A DNA stretch of 64,000 bases from Gemmatimonadota bacterium (GCA_021324635.1 JAJPIS010000109.1:1-64000), one strand, 5' to 3'. Counted from the stretch's first letter, positions 51,121-59,277 are shown. Notes: a model not told the origin generated them from the letters alone. Program-made: numbers and translations.

Positions 51121-52700
51121 CGCTGCGCCCCCGCTGCGGCCGACGAGTCGGGCGGCGGGGGCCAGGGCGCGGCCGGCAGGTGCACGGTGAACACCGTCGT
51201 CACCGGGATCGCGAGTCGGTCGAGCACGCGGCGGAGGTCGGCCGCGTAGGCGGCGGTGAAGACCGGCTCGAAGGTTGGCGGGATCACGATGTCGCTCGCG
51301 TACAGGAGCCGCTTGGCGGGCCAGTAGGCGAGCATCATCGAGGCGCTGTGGATGCCGTGGGCGGGGATCAGCTCGATGCGGTCGTCGCCGCGCCCGATCG
51401 TGACGCGGTCGTGAACCGGGCGGAGGTCGGGTCGGCGCGGTATCGGCGCCGAGTCCGCCGTCGCCGGATCGTGCGGCGCCGCGAGCAGTTGCCGCACGAC
51501 CGGGACGTTCTGGTCGAGCAGGTAGATCGGGATCCGGCGCCGGGCATACTCGCGGAGCCCCGCGATGTGCATCCAGAGCGGCGACGTCGAGACCACGCCG
51601 ACGACGCGACGGCCCGGAAAGAGCTGCGCCGCCTGGCGCAGCACGGCGCGGGACTTGGCGTCCGACTCCGGTGCTTCGAGCACCAGCAGCCCGCGGGGCA
51701 CGCGGACGAGGGCCGCCTGGTACCCACCCTGAAACAGGATGACCCCGTCGGCGACGGATTTCGGCGTGAGCGTCGGGTCGGCGCGCCGTCGGGCCGCGGC
51801 GGCGGCCGCCGCGAACTTGCCGCGCACGCTGTCGGCGATCGCGAACGAGTCCGCGGGCGCGGCGGGCGCGAAGTCGAGCGCCGTGACCACGTACTCCCGG
51901 AACGGCTCGCCGTTGAAGGTCGTGGTCCGCTGGCGCGGGTACCAGACGCCGTTGCTCTCGAGCGACCAGGAGGACCAGGTCGTCTCGAGCGCGACGTCAC
52001 CCCACATCGCCCAGAAGACGAGCGAGGGGTACGCGCGCGTGAGGCGCACGCGCGTGGGGAACCACGTCCCGGCGTCGATCGCGAGGCGGACCTGTCCGGC
52101 GCCCCAGGGGAACTCGATCACATGGTGCCGAGTCCCGGCGATGGTCGTGTCGGCGAGCCGCTTGTGCTCCGGCGCCGCGAGCGCCGTGAGCAGGATGCGC
52201 TCCGGCGCCAGCCCGACCTCGTCGATGGCCGTCTCGAGGTCGAACATCGACCCGGGTGTGACCGCGCCCGCGCGCGCGCTGCTGGCGACGGTGTCGCTCG
52301 CCACCAGCGTCTGGACCAGCCGGCCCGGACGCGTCGGAAACGTCAGCGCGGTCGTGCGCCGGAGTCCCCACGGCGCTGCTCGGCGCAGCGCGTCGATCGT
52401 CTGCACGGCGAAGCGTCGGGGCGAGCCCGGCTCGCCCGGCGCCGTGATCAGGTACTCGAGGCCCTGCTCCTCGACGCGCGCGGCGGCGAGGCTGCGGAGC
52501 CGGTCGAGGCCTCCGATCGCTGCCGCGCTCCGCTCGAGCACCTCGCGCGCGTCGAGTGCCGAGGGCGCTCGCTCGGCCGGCCGCGTGCGGGGCGAGGCCG
52601 ATGCCTGGCCGGTGGCACCCGCGGGGAGGGATGTCCGCGGCGGCAGAGTCGCCGCTCCGTGGAGCAGGAGAGCCGATATGAGCGTCGCAGGAAGGGCCAT
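51117..52700 (-). CDS. Metallo-beta-lactamase-fold protein lacking metal ligands (paralogue)
   Basis: A 527-residue exported protein (signal ATLISALLLHGAATLPPRT). The first 300 residues include an outer-membrane-lipoprotein-like beta domain (TRHHVIEFPWGAGQVRLAID, WYPRQRTTTFNGEPF). The MBL half has STSPLWMHIAGLREY in place of THxHxDHxGGL, retaining one His, and ELIPAHGIHSASMMLAYWPA with LLYASDIV where active enzymes have a metal-binding His and GD. ATG at 52700 precedes the signal. It heads a two-gene unit with the similar protein downstream. Confidence 0.68.
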   Translation of the reverse strand: MALPATLISALLLHGAATLPPRTSLPAGATGQASASPRTRPAERAPSALDAREVLERSAAAIGGLDRLRSLAAARVEEQGLEYLITAPGEPGSPRRFAVQTIDALRRAAPWGLRRTTALTFPTRPGRLVQTLVASDTVASSARAGAVTPGSMFDLETAIDEVGLAPERILLTALAAPEHKRLADTTIAGTRHHVIEFPWGAGQVRLAIDAGTWFPTRVRLTRAYPSLVFWAMWGDVALETTWSSWSLESNGVWYPRQRTTTFNGEPFREYVVTALDFAPAAPADSFAIADSVRGKFAAAAAAARRRADPTLTPKSVADGVILFQGGYQAALVRVPRGLLVLEAPESDAKSRAVLRQAAQLFPGRRVVGVVSTSPLWMHIAGLREYARRRIPIYLLDQNVPVVRQLLAAPHDPATADSAPIPRRPDLRPVHDRVTIGRGDDRIELIPAHGIHSASMMLAYWPAKRLLYASDIVIPPTFEPVFTAAYAADLRRVLDRLAIPVTTVFTVHLPAAPWPPPPDSSAAAGAQR

Positions 52701-52884
52701 CGTCGCTGACGGAGTGTGTGGCCGCGCCCCGCCGCGCCAGCGCTTCCGGTCCGACGCGCGGCCGCCGCCGTGTCTCCCTGGATAGTCGCCGGTCCGCCGG
52801 CCGCGGGCACGCCTGACGCGGCGAGCGCGGCGAGGATGCAGTAGCCGCAGCCGCCGTGCAGCGATCGGGGCTTGTGCTTCCGCT

Positions 52885-53196
52885 CTAGGCTGCCGCGATG
52901 TGCATGCGGCCGCGCTTGCGCGACCTGGGCGCGGGCCGCACGACGATCTCGACGTCGCGTCCGAGCGCGGTGAGGCATTCCAGCAGCCGCTGAGTGGAAA
53001 AGCCCCCCAGGCGGCCAAGGAGCAGGTACGAGACCTTCGGCTGATCAAGGCCCATGAGCGCGGCGGCGGCCCACTGCGTAAGTCCCCGCTGCCGAATTGC
53101 ATCGTCGATCATCATCGCGAGCTGCGCCTTCGCCAGCTCCTCCGCAGGATGCGCGAAGCCTAGGTCAGCGTAGACCTTCCCGCCGCCGCGCGTCAC
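52885..53196 (-). CDS. HigA-like XRE-family antitoxin, start codon apparently lost
   Basis: From the GTG at 53196 this gives 103 residues with an XRE helix-turn-helix (LAKAQLAMMIDDAIRQRGLT, QWAAAALMGLDQPKVSYLLL) and the family tail ALGRDVEIVVRP. Homologues of this type normally begin about 10 codons earlier with a Met-Thr/Lys-Ile-Ala-Lys-Arg-Thr-like sequence; here those codons exist (ITIAKRTAIPVTRGGG) but the first reads ATA at 53224-53226. GGAGGG sits just upstream of that ATA. The gene follows a truncated HigB-like toxin frame. Whether it is still translated is unclear. Confidence 0.6.
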   Translation of the reverse strand: MTRGGGKVYADLGFAHPAEELAKAQLAMMIDDAIRQRGLTQWAAAALMGLDQPKVSYLLLGRLGGFSTQRLLECLTALGRDVEIVVRPAPRSRKRGRMHIAAA

Positions 53197-53222
53197 GGGG
53201 ATCGCCGTGCGTTTCGCAATCG

Positions 53223-53567
53223 TTATTTCCCTCCGCTGCCGCGCAGGGCAGCATAATGAGCAGCATGAGCAGCGTAATGGGCGGCATAATGGGCGGCACA
53301 GTGGACCTTGGCACGCCGCCACCGCTCACGGATCACCGCCAGCTCGTGCTTCGGCGCGGCGATCCCGCGCGTGGACTTTTTCTGAAAGACGTGCACCACG
53401 TACACTGCACCCGCGAGCTTTACCGTATACACGGCCCGATAGGTGTCGCCATCGTGGTCATCGACTACCTCGACCAGTCCGCCGAGTTCGTCGAGTTCGC
53501 CCCGCTGCTTGGCAACCCGATGATGTCGCCCGAGCTGCGCCTGGTGACGCGCATAGCCAAAGCCGAG
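53223..53567 (-). pseudogene. HigB/Gp49-like toxin, 5'-truncated
   Basis: The frame from 53567 down to the TAA at 53223 translates to the core of a phage-derived Gp49/HigB-type RNA-targeting toxin: YARHQAQLGRHHRVAKQRGE, VVDDHDGDTYRAVYTVKLAG, AVYVVHVFQKKSTRGIAAPK, HELAVIRERWRR. The first 25 or so residues expected for the family are absent: the frame begins right after the stop of the HEAT gene and has no start codon before a GTG at 53432, which would remove half of the protein. The C-terminal end carries repeated Ala-Ala-His-Tyr units. It looks dead. Confidence 0.65.
53248..53304 (-). repeat. Degenerate 12-bp tandem repeat inside toxin remnant
   Basis: Five units of the form GC[AG]GCATAATG[AG] (12, 9, 12, 12 and 12 bp) lie in the 3' end of the toxin frame. 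On the coding strand they give the repeated Ala-Ala-His-Tyr tail. All units keep the reading frame. Confidence 0.75.
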
Positions 53568-54506
53568 TCACTTGGCGAGAATGCGCTCGAAGAGGTCGAT
53601 CGCCCGCGGGTCGCCGGACTGGCCGAGCCAGAAGAGTGCCCGGCGGCGGAGGGTCGGGTCGCGATTGCTCTGGGCGATCCGGAGGAGTGCCGGGACGCCC
53701 TCGTCGCGGGGCCGCTGCGAGAGGGCGAAGACCGCCTGCTCGCGGACGCCTTCGTCGACGCGGCGGTCTTCCGCCAGGGAGTCGAGCCCAGCGCTGACGT
53801 CGGCGGCCGCGAGCCCCATCCAGAAGACCGCCTGCTCGCGCGTGTGCTCGGGCCTCGAGGCGTCTCGTGCCAGCGACGCGAGGGCCGGCCAGATCTCGGC
53901 ACTGTCGGCCAGGAACGCCGGGAAGATCGCCTCGCTCCCGGGATGGGCCGGAAGCTGTCGCGCGAAGTCGACGAGCACCCGTGCCGCCTGCGGCGCCGAG
54001 ACCACGCCGAGGTCGTGCACGGGCGTCCCGCCGGGACGCGGCGAGCGCCACCGGCCACCGACGTAGGTCCGGATCCGCGTCGGGAGATGGTCGTGCATCT
54101 CGAGCACCACGCGCACCGGGCCCGAGTCGCAGCTCGAGTCCCACTCCACATCGTCGGAGTACGAGTACGACCGACGCCCGACACATCGGCGACCGGAGTG
54201 GCCGGCGTCGTCCTCGTCGTCGCCCTCCCGGCACGTCTCCGGGCGAGCGGCGAAGGTCATCCGGACGATCCCGTCGGACACGCCGGTGATCGCGCGCGCG
54301 AGCTGGGCGGCCGGCTGCGCGGGCGCCTGTGCGGGTACCTGTGCGGGTAGCTGTGCGGGAACGGCGGACGCGACGGCGCACAGTGCGGTCGCGAGCAGCG
54401 CCGCACCCAGCGCCCACCCCTTGTACGCGTGCGGCCATCCGGGGGTGCACTGACGCGCGCGGCGGACGATCGCACGCGCGGGCGAGGTACGCGGCGTCTG
54501 GCTCAT
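53568..54506 (-). CDS. Exported HEAT-repeat protein (operon gene 4)
   Basis: A 312-residue protein with a signal-like segment (WALGAALLATALCAVASAVP at about 30-50), a low-complexity QVPAQAPAQPAAQL stretch, a Cys-containing middle (AARPETCREGDDEDD, WDSSCDSGPVRVVLEMHDHL) and about three HEAT-like repeats at the C terminus carrying the signature QAVFWMG, QAVFALSQ and RALFWLGQ. It is a shorter relative of the gene just upstream, whose stop it overlaps as ATGA (54503-54506). Role unknown. Confidence 0.75.
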   Translation of the reverse strand: MSQTPRTSPARAIVRRARQCTPGWPHAYKGWALGAALLATALCAVASAVPAQLPAQVPAQAPAQPAAQLARAITGVSDGIVRMTFAARPETCREGDDEDDAGHSGRRCVGRRSYSYSDDVEWDSSCDSGPVRVVLEMHDHLPTRIRTYVGGRWRSPRPGGTPVHDLGVVSAPQAARVLVDFARQLPAHPGSEAIFPAFLADSAEIWPALASLARDASRPEHTREQAVFWMGLAAADVSAGLDSLAEDRRVDEGVREQAVFALSQRPRDEGVPALLRIAQSNRDPTLRRRALFWLGQSGDPRAIDLFERILAK

Positions 54507-55987
54507 TGGCTGATCAGCTCCTGAAGAAATTGCGCCGCCCGCGGGTCGCTCGATTGCCCCAGCCAGAACACGGCCCGCTTCCGCATCTCCGCATCCTTGT
54601 CCGACTTCGCGATGTGCATGAGGGCGTCGACGGCCGCAGGCTCCTTGCGCTGCGAGAGTGCGAAGACGATCTGCTCCCGCACTCCACTGTCGTCGGCACG
54701 ATCGTAGAGACTGAGCAGTCGGTCGATCGCGACGCCCCCCTGGCTCGCCCAGAAGATCGCCTGCTTGCGGACCTCGTCGGGCTGGCGGGCGTCGAGCGCG
54801 ATCGTGAGGAGCCAGTCGCCGGTGCCGCCGTGCTGCGAGATGCCGAACAGGATCTTCTGCTTGAGCGACGCACTCGTCGTCCGGCCGAACATGTCCTCGA
54901 GGAACGCCACCCCATCGGCGGCATGCGACTGGCCGAGCCAGAAGACGGCCTTCTCGCGCAGCGCCTCGGGGGCGTCGTCGCGCTCGGCGACTCGCTTGAG
55001 GGCCGCGAGCGCCCGTGGGCTCTCCTGTTGCGAGAGCGCGAACAGCGCCTGCTCACGAAGTTCCTGATCGCCTGGGCGGGCGGCGATGCTGTCCAGGATG
55101 TCGACCACACGTGGCTCCCGGATCTGCGAGAGCCAGAACACGGCCTGCCGCCGAACCTCGGGCGATGGGTCCTGGCGGGCCGCGGCGAGGAGGATATCCG
55201 CGTGGTCGGCCTCGTCCTTCTGCGAGACCAGGAAGAGCGCCTTGCGCCGGAGCCCGACGCTGCACGCATCGCGACGCGCGAGCACCTTCCGCAGGATCGG
55301 CATCGCGCGGTCGGCATCCATCTGAAGCAACGCGTTGAGCGCCGCGATTCTGACGTCGTTCTCGTCGGTCTCGCTGGGGCACGACTGCGAGTCAGGGAGC
55401 GGGGCGGCCGCGGACTCCGCCTGCTGGACGATCGACACCGTGCACGATTCATCGCCCTGCCGGGCCAGCGCGCTACAGATGCGTGTGCGGAGCGTTGCCG
55501 CATCGCCGCGCCTGGAGTCGGGCGCCCCGGGCGACCGCCCGGCCGCGCTCAGTTGACGGAGTGCGTCGAGCGCCTTGTGGAGGTCGGCCGTCTCCCCGGC
55601 CCGGTAGAGGGCGAACGCCTCGTAATAGAGCGCGAGCCCCGTGTAGGTCGACCGGGGGTACGTCGCCCCGATGCGATGAAACAGGTCGGCTGCGCGGCGG
55701 TAGTCGCCGTCGGCGAGCGCCGCCCGCGCAGCCCGATAGAGCGAGTCGGCGGGATCATCACTCGCCCACGCGGCCGGGGGCAGGTCATCCATCGCGTCAT
55801 CCGCGGTCACGGTCCCCTCTTCGGCCTGCGGATCCGCCGGCGCCGGGCGCGCATGGGACAGGGCGCGGGGAGCGGCCGCAGCGGCAGCAGCGGCCGGTCG
55901 GGCGTCCTGCGCGCGCACCGCGGCCCGGTCGAGGTGCGCCATCCAGAGCGTGAGCAGGGTCGCGCTCGCGAGTGCCAGAGTACGCAT
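54503..55987 (-). CDS. Exported TPR/HEAT-repeat protein (operon gene 3)
   Basis: A 494-residue protein with a signal (LALASATLLTLWMAHLDRAA). A TPR-like pair (LYRAARAALADGDYRRAADL, LALYYEAFALYRAGETADLH) precedes eight or so HEAT-like repeats with a strict signature ending in FxxSQ or FWLGQ: KALFLVSQ, QAVFWLSQ, QALFALSQ, KAVFWLGQ, KILFGISQ, QAIFWASQ, QIVFALSQ, RAVFWLGQ, about 30-37 residues apart. It should form a regular solenoid in the periplasm for protein binding. It lies 14 bases after the anti-sigma gene. Confidence 0.8.
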   Translation of the reverse strand: MRTLALASATLLTLWMAHLDRAAVRAQDARPAAAAAAAAPRALSHARPAPADPQAEEGTVTADDAMDDLPPAAWASDDPADSLYRAARAALADGDYRRAADLFHRIGATYPRSTYTGLALYYEAFALYRAGETADLHKALDALRQLSAAGRSPGAPDSRRGDAATLRTRICSALARQGDESCTVSIVQQAESAAAPLPDSQSCPSETDENDVRIAALNALLQMDADRAMPILRKVLARRDACSVGLRRKALFLVSQKDEADHADILLAAARQDPSPEVRRQAVFWLSQIREPRVVDILDSIAARPGDQELREQALFALSQQESPRALAALKRVAERDDAPEALREKAVFWLGQSHAADGVAFLEDMFGRTTSASLKQKILFGISQHGGTGDWLLTIALDARQPDEVRKQAIFWASQGGVAIDRLLSLYDRADDSGVREQIVFALSQRKEPAAVDALMHIAKSDKDAEMRKRAVFWLGQSSDPRAAQFLQELISQ

Positions 55988-56001
55988 GGGCAGCAGAATC
56001 C

Positions 56002-56799
56002 TCAGGTTCCCGCAGGCCCCGCCGGGACGGCGGTGCGGATGCGGGTCAGCACGTGTCCGCGATCGAGCGTTCGGTCGATCATCTGTCGGTCGTCGCGAGA
56101 GTGATCCGGGGCGACGGCCACGATCTGGACGAGGACGAGCTCGAGGTCTTCGAGCAGGCGCCGCCGCTGTGGATCGGAGGCCGCCCGAGAATCGAGGAGC
56201 AGTCGGGTAGTGGACAGGACGTCCCGCGCCCAGCCCGCGAGCTGGGCATCGGAGGCCGCGACATCGGCGGTGGCCGCGCCGGGGGCACCGCGCCCTCGCT
56301 CGGCCTCGTGGAAGGCGGTCAACAGAGCCTCTGCCTGCGTGAGGTTCCGGGCGACGGCGATCTGGTACGCGGCGTCCTCGCGGGCGCCCGCGGCGCCTGG
56401 CGCGCCGACGCCCGCCGCCGGCCCTGACGCCACGGCGACCGCGTGGCCGCCACTTCGGCCATCCCCTGCCCCACTGGCCGACCCGGCGCGCAGCCACCAT
56501 CCGGTCCCGACGCCGAGCGCGAGTATCGTGAGGCCGGCCGCCATCCGCCACGCCGTCACCTGCCACCGGTACCGCCCCGGTCGGGCGAATGGTGCCCCCG
56601 AGCGCCCGGTAGGACGCGCGCGGCGCCGCGCCTCGATGGCGGCCCACATCTCCTCGCGCGGCACGGGCGGCGGCTGATGATAGGCGGCCGCGAGCTCACG
56701 CAGTGCGGGCTCGAGCGCGGGCTCGGTCTCGTCCCCGCCGTCGTGCGGCCTGTCGCCTGCCCTCGCGGCCGCCCTGTCGTCCGGCCACTCTCGCGTCAT
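56002..56799 (-). CDS. Probable anti-sigma factor without zinc finger (operon gene 2)
   Basis: A 265-residue protein. The cytoplasmic part is short and lacks the usual HxxxCxxC zinc finger (ALRELAAAYHQPPPVPREEM is the nearest to a conserved block). One membrane segment (MAAGLTILALGVGTGWWLRA) lies near residue 95. The periplasmic part is helical (YQIAVARNLTQAEALLTAFH, WARDVLSTTRLLLDSRAASD, RRLLEDLELVLVQIVAVAPD). Its start overlaps the sigma stop as ATGA (56796-56799), the main reason to call it an anti-sigma factor. Confidence 0.7.
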   Translation of the reverse strand: MTREWPDDRAAARAGDRPHDGGDETEPALEPALRELAAAYHQPPPVPREEMWAAIEARRRARPTGRSGAPFARPGRYRWQVTAWRMAAGLTILALGVGTGWWLRAGSASGAGDGRSGGHAVAVASGPAAGVGAPGAAGAREDAAYQIAVARNLTQAEALLTAFHEAERGRGAPGAATADVAASDAQLAGWARDVLSTTRLLLDSRAASDPQRRRLLEDLELVLVQIVAVAPDHSRDDRQMIDRTLDRGHVLTRIRTAVPAGPAGT

Positions 56800-57347
56800 G
56801 ACTGCCACTCCCCGGCAAAATCCGCGAGCGCGACCCGCAGCTTGGCGCGCGCGCGGAAGAGCTGCGCTTTCGACGTCCCCGAGTCGACGCCGAGGATCGC
56901 CCCGATCTCTTCGTGGGTATACCCTTCGACGTCGTGCATCAGAAACACCGTCCGATAGCCCTGTGGCAATTGCCTGATCGCCTGGGCCATCCGCTCCTTG
57001 AGATCGGGCTCGCTCGCCCGCGGCTGCGGGCTCTCGATGGACTCGATGGTCGCGTCGTCGGCGGTCGCCATGCGAGCAGTGGCACGCTTGGTCGCCCGGA
57101 GTCGGTTGAGGGCGACCGACATGGTGATGGCGTGCAGCCAAGTAGCGAGGCTCGACTGGCGGCGAAATCCGGCGATGCGGTCGAAGGCGCGAATGAAGGT
57201 CTCCTGGGTGAGGTCGCGGGCGAGATCGTCATCGCCGGTGAGTCGGAAGGCGAGGCGGAACACGCGGTCGACGTGCCTGTCGTACAGCGCACGCTCGGCC
57301 GCAGGGTCGCCTGCTTCCACCCGATCGATGAGGTCGCCTTCTTCCAC
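56796..57347 (-). CDS. ECF sigma-70 factor (operon gene 1)
   Basis: A 183-residue sigma factor with region 2 (ALYDRHVDRVFRLAFRLTGD, DLARDLTQETFIRAFDRIAG) and region 4 (LPQGYRTVFLMHDVEGYTHE, EIGAILGVDSGTSKAQLFRA). It heads a four-gene minus-strand operon with the anti-sigma and two HEAT genes. It is divergent from the replication initiator gene with 164 bases between them. Confidence 0.9.
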   Translation of the reverse strand: MEEGDLIDRVEAGDPAAERALYDRHVDRVFRLAFRLTGDDDLARDLTQETFIRAFDRIAGFRRQSSLATWLHAITMSVALNRLRATKRATARMATADDATIESIESPQPRASEPDLKERMAQAIRQLPQGYRTVFLMHDVEGYTHEEIGAILGVDSGTSKAQLFRARAKLRVALADFAGEWQS

Positions 57348-57511
57348 CCAGCCTCACGGTTGGGACGCTGCTCCACGGGACGGTGCACTGGGACGTCGGG
57401 CGATATCTCGCTGTCCGGCCGTCTGACACCACGATGTGGGAAACCGTTGCGCGCGGCACGGGCCGGCCGGGACCCCTAACTTCCCGCGCCAGGTCGCCCT
57501 ATCTTCCCCCC

Positions 57512-59272
57512 ATGTCCTCCCGCGTGCCAAGCGTTCAGCCGCCTGTCCCCTGGGAGGAGCTGCTCCTGGACCCGCGGCGGGGACTGGGAGGCCCGCACCC
57601 GGTCGCCCTTCGGCTGGTCGACCTCCCGATCATCCGGGCGGTCCAGAAGCTGGAGCCGCCCGAATCGCCGGCTGGGCGTCTGCCCGCCCACGCCTACACG
57701 GCCCGGCTGCGGGGCCGGCGCGCCGACGGCTCGGCGTACGATGTGGTCGTCAAGGGCGACGACAAGCACGGGCTCCCGTACGGCTCGGACGGGGACATCT
57801 TCTTCGCCCTGTTCAAGATTGCGGACGAGCTGCCGGAGCCGGACCGCACGCACCTGTTCACGACCGGCGAGTTCCGGGACCCGACGGTCGGCATGATCGC
57901 GCGGGCGATGGGCCGCCCGATGAACGGTGAGACGAGTCGCCGCATCCGCGAGGCGCTCCACCGCCTGGCGCATCTGCGGATCGAGATGCACGTGACCCAG
58001 GCAGCGCAGGAGCTGGGCGCGCTGCTCCTCACCCGATCGGCGTCGCCGGACGATGGCAGCGCGACGGGCGTCCACCCGACGGAGCCGGACGGGCCACCGG
58101 TCCCCCGTCCCCGCAAGGGCGTGGACACGATCGGGGTCTTGCACGTGCTGGAGTACGCGGTCACCCGCACGTACGACCGGCGCCCCGAGGGCGAAGACTG
58201 GATCGCCCACCTCCAGATCAATCCCGTCTGGCTGCGCGAGCTGGCCGGCGGGTGGGCGGCGTGGATCGGTGTCGAGCACTATGTCGGACTCCGTAGCCCG
58301 ATCGCGAAGCGGCTCTATCAGCTCTTTGCCGGCGAGTCGGCGCGCGGTGTGCCGGCGCCCTGGTCCTATACGCTCACCGAGCTTCAGGAGCGCTGCGGCA
58401 CGGTTGGGATCGCACGCCGTCCGGCGGCGGTCCGCGACTCGATGCAGGAAGCGGCTGACGAGCTGGTCGCCTGCGAGATCCTCGCGGCGGCCGACTGCGA
58501 CAAGATCGCGCACGGACGATACGCGTTCTCGTTCACGCCCGGCGCGCAACTACGGATGGCGGCGCTCCTCCGCGGCGTCGGAGCGCTCGACGCGCGCGAG
58601 CTTCGCGTGCAGCGGATGCTGCTGCGCTACTTCGGCGTGACGCGCGAGGCGGCCGACCGGATGCTGGCCGAGCGGCCGAATCGGGTCCACGATGCGCTCC
58701 AGTACCTGCTCTACGTCCGCGATACCGACGTCGCCCGTGTGCGCCGGAGCTGGTCGGCGTACTTGCTCAAGCTGGTCGACGGCGATGCGAACCTCGCGGG
58801 CGATGTGAAGTACCAGGGCTGGCTCGCACGCCAGCGGCGGCAGGTGCTGCGCCGCGATGTGGTGCAGATCCTCCCGCACGGCACGGGCGAGACGGGCGTC
58901 GCGCCGGCCGCATCGGTAGGCGACGGCACGGCGGACGCGCGGCACGGCGCCCGCACACCGCTGCTCGACGCGGCCCGCACGGTCGCCCGCTCGACCGAAG
59001 CCCGGGCGCTCTGGGACCGGGTGCGGCCCGCCGCGGCGGCGCGGTACGCGTCGACGCACTCGGCCTACGTGGAGGACCTCGCGGCCTACGAGCTCCAGGG
59101 TGACACGCTCTGCTGTGTCACGGCGACGGAGTTCACGCTGCGGAAGCTCGAGGCGGTCGGCACGGTCCCGGTCGAGGAGGAGCTCCGCCGCGCGACGGGC
59201 GGGGCCGTGCGGACCCTGCGCCTGGAGGTCTTCCAGCCTGAGCGCCACGCCGCGCCGGCCGGTCTTCTGTAA
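57512..59272 (+). CDS. Plasmid-type replication initiator (RepA/RPA-like) with DnaA domain-I-like tail
   Basis: A 586-residue protein. Residues about 40-400 resemble the replication initiator protein A family of plasmid replicons: VVVKGDDKHGLPYGSDGDIF, FALFKIADELPEP, a winged-helix region (ARAMGRPMNGETSRRIREAL) and a second one (YVGLRSPIAKRLYQLFAGES, WSYTLTELQERCG). The last 80 residues (about 498-575) follow DnaA domain I in spacing: ALWDRV, AYELQGDTLCCVTATEF, EEELRRATGGAVRTLRLEV. Domain I of DnaA recruits the DnaB helicase. No iterons, DnaA boxes or parAB genes were seen nearby. The SDR gene follows after 5 bases. Confidence 0.7.
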   Translation: MSSRVPSVQPPVPWEELLLDPRRGLGGPHPVALRLVDLPIIRAVQKLEPPESPAGRLPAHAYTARLRGRRADGSAYDVVVKGDDKHGLPYGSDGDIFFALFKIADELPEPDRTHLFTTGEFRDPTVGMIARAMGRPMNGETSRRIREALHRLAHLRIEMHVTQAAQELGALLLTRSASPDDGSATGVHPTEPDGPPVPRPRKGVDTIGVLHVLEYAVTRTYDRRPEGEDWIAHLQINPVWLRELAGGWAAWIGVEHYVGLRSPIAKRLYQLFAGESARGVPAPWSYTLTELQERCGTVGIARRPAAVRDSMQEAADELVACEILAAADCDKIAHGRYAFSFTPGAQLRMAALLRGVGALDARELRVQRMLLRYFGVTREAADRMLAERPNRVHDALQYLLYVRDTDVARVRRSWSAYLLKLVDGDANLAGDVKYQGWLARQRRQVLRRDVVQILPHGTGETGVAPAASVGDGTADARHGARTPLLDAARTVARSTEARALWDRVRPAAAARYASTHSAYVEDLAAYELQGDTLCCVTATEFTLRKLEAVGTVPVEEELRRATGGAVRTLRLEVFQPERHAAPAGLL

Positions 59273-59277
59273 GGAGA

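Noticed and set aside
51012-52709. 565-codon plus-strand frame opposite the MBL-fold gene
   Set aside because: Low-complexity Arg/Gly/Glu-rich translation, antisense to a gene with a signal peptide and recognisable fold.
53223-53432. Functional 69-residue toxin starting at the GTG at 53432
   Set aside because: That start would cut the family domain in half, removing residues that remain encoded upstream in the same frame; a truncated pseudogene explains the sequence better.
57348-57511. Origin of replication with iterons next to the initiator gene
   Set aside because: No direct repeats of 15-25 bp, no AT-rich stretch and no TTATCCACA-like box were seen in the 164 bases upstream or just downstream.
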